A stretch of 64,000 nucleotides of DNA from Pelecanus crispus (taxonomy: Eukaryota > Chordata > Aves > Pelecaniformes > Pelecanidae). The notes below the pieces were generated by a model. It was given only the letters and a program-made list of their open reading frames with translations. It was not told the DNA's origin and searched no databases. The stretch is taken from NCBI RefSeq assembly GCF_030463565.1, contig NC_134646.1:41671240-41735239 (forward strand), written 5' to 3'. Position numbers and translations under genes: made by a program. Shown in pieces: positions 62,651 to 64,000 of this stretch (positions are counted from its first letter, which is position 1; every line of letters begins with the position of its first letter).

Positions 62651-64000
62651 CTGAATATATCAAGTCAATGTTCAGAATATAATCTTATCACACTAAGATA
62701 TTCATCACTCTGTTGCTGCTTGAATTTGACAATCAGAAAAACCTCCCAGCATTTTGAAGATTTATTAAAAAAAGAAATCTAGTTTGATTTGCCTCTTTCA
62801 GAATAATTCTAAATGAACTCGTCTTGGGGGAATGTCACTTTTGAAGACACCTTTTCTTTTGAGATCCTACTCTACATATTTCCATTGCAACTACAGTATA
62901 ATCCAATTTTATTCAACTGGAGAAAACCAACAACTGATAGCAATTTTGTTCATTTTGTTGAACTTTCAAGTTAGATAAATTAAGTTCAATGTACAATGCA
63001 ATAATTAGATAATCAATAATAAAAAAAAATCAAACAACCTGTAACCATATTCAATGCATGACAGACAAAAAATGTACATAGCAAGAGATAAAATAGTATG
63101 AAATACACCAGGTATGTATCATCTGATTGAACAAAATGGTGTCTGTCTATTTATGCCATGACTCAGACCATTATAGAAGATATACAGATCACAACAACTT
63201 ACACAAAGAAAATTATCTTTAGCTAAAAGTTGTATTTGGCACAAGAGGATAATCATAGCGAACACTTTGGAAAAAAGCACCAAACTTCCAATATACAAAT
63301 CAGTACTGCACAAATAATATTCAAATTAAACTTTTTCTTCCAATGTAAGCATCAAAATCTGTTATCAAAGGCTGATTAACAGCAAACTCATCATCTACCT
63401 CCAATTTACTCATAAACTAAGATTTTTATGTATATACTATACTGCTGTGAATTCAACATGGACTGTATGGAATAAAAGGTAAGGGCAACTAGAGTAAGAA
63501 TTATCTTCACATTCAACATCTTCTGAATTTGGAGGTTGAGTCCAAATCTTAGCACTGAACTGCACTTTTAAAGGCCAACACCAGAAATAAAATCCCTCTC
63601 CAACAGAAGAATCTTCTCCTGTCTTATCAAAACTTCACCTGATAATCTTCACTCTTAACAAGCTTGGGAAAGGCTTCTAGAGCAACTCAAAAGACCAAAC
63701 AGAGGGCAAGACCCTCCCAGATCATATAATATAGCATTAAAGCCAAGACACGAATTCAGATAGAAACACCACACCTTTCTACAGGACAGTAGGTTTTCCA
63801 ACATTAAACCAACTTCACTACTAAGACTTAAGCGAGTCACAGATACCAGAGCAAGTCAAAGGCCAAAGACCAGTTGGAAGAAAGCTAAGATTTTGATCAT
63901 AAATCTCAAACTGGTAAACTGTACCATCTGTCATACTATATACAGTATCTGCCAATCCTACACTTCAAAGCAGGAGGTTTCTAAAATAGTTCCACTAACA
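62651..64000 (-). other. Partial NAF1 intron running off the right edge
   Basis: No further exon was recognised here; the upstream NAF1 exon or exons (acidic, serine-rich N-terminal part) must lie beyond the window. The frames at 63119-63313 and 63655-63840 show no NAF1 features. Confidence 0.7.

Noticed and set aside
62651..64000. Further NAF1 exon near the right edge
   Set aside because: No serine-rich acidic peptide or in-phase splice-bordered segment was found on the minus strand.
1..64000. CRISPR arrays, prokaryotic operons, tRNA or rRNA genes
   Set aside because: None seen; the sequence is a vertebrate nuclear locus.

Overview
This window looks like nuclear DNA from a bird. The evidence is a split gene with GT-AG introns, an AT-rich non-coding background, several CR1 LINE fragments (one with the CR1 3' tail of TATTC-type repeats), and a solo LTR of a type common in avian genomes. 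Repeat density is low, as is usual in birds. The LTR type suggests a bird outside the chicken/duck group, but that is an inference from memory.

The only protein-coding gene I can support is NAF1, the H/ACA ribonucleoprotein assembly factor. It lies on the minus strand at the right of the window. Six consecutive coding exons (62557-62650, 58749-58831, 57514-57674, 53613-53664, 48293-48398, 45251-45669) join in frame and encode the last 304 residues. The N-terminal exon or exons and the promoter lie beyond position 64000. The 3' UTR probably ends near 44910-44970.

The NAF1 introns carry the best-preserved mobile elements. These are a 1.1-kb CR1 fragment on the plus strand (50898-52004) and, 115 bp further on, a 561-bp solo LTR (52119-52679) in the NAF1 orientation. 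The LTR has a perfect 5-bp target duplication, a TATA box and a consensus CRE.

Positions 1 to about 44900 appear to be intergenic. No exon or RNA gene could be recognised there; the open frames are short and lack family features. The exceptions are repeats and structural DNA: a perfect 49-bp inverted repeat (20257-20518); a CR1 endonuclease fragment on the minus strand (about 21640-22012) abutting a nine-copy 19-bp minisatellite and a polypurine tract (22027-22312); an LTR-like block (about 22497-23150); a possible MIR SINE relic near 26150; and a decayed CR1 3' end (39365-39680). In mammals NAF1 is followed by a long gene desert towards FSTL5, and this layout would fit that.

No bacterial-type system, CRISPR array, tRNA or rRNA was seen. 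I found no convincing undescribed biological system; the most notable items are structural (the inverted repeat, the minisatellite and the intronic LTR).
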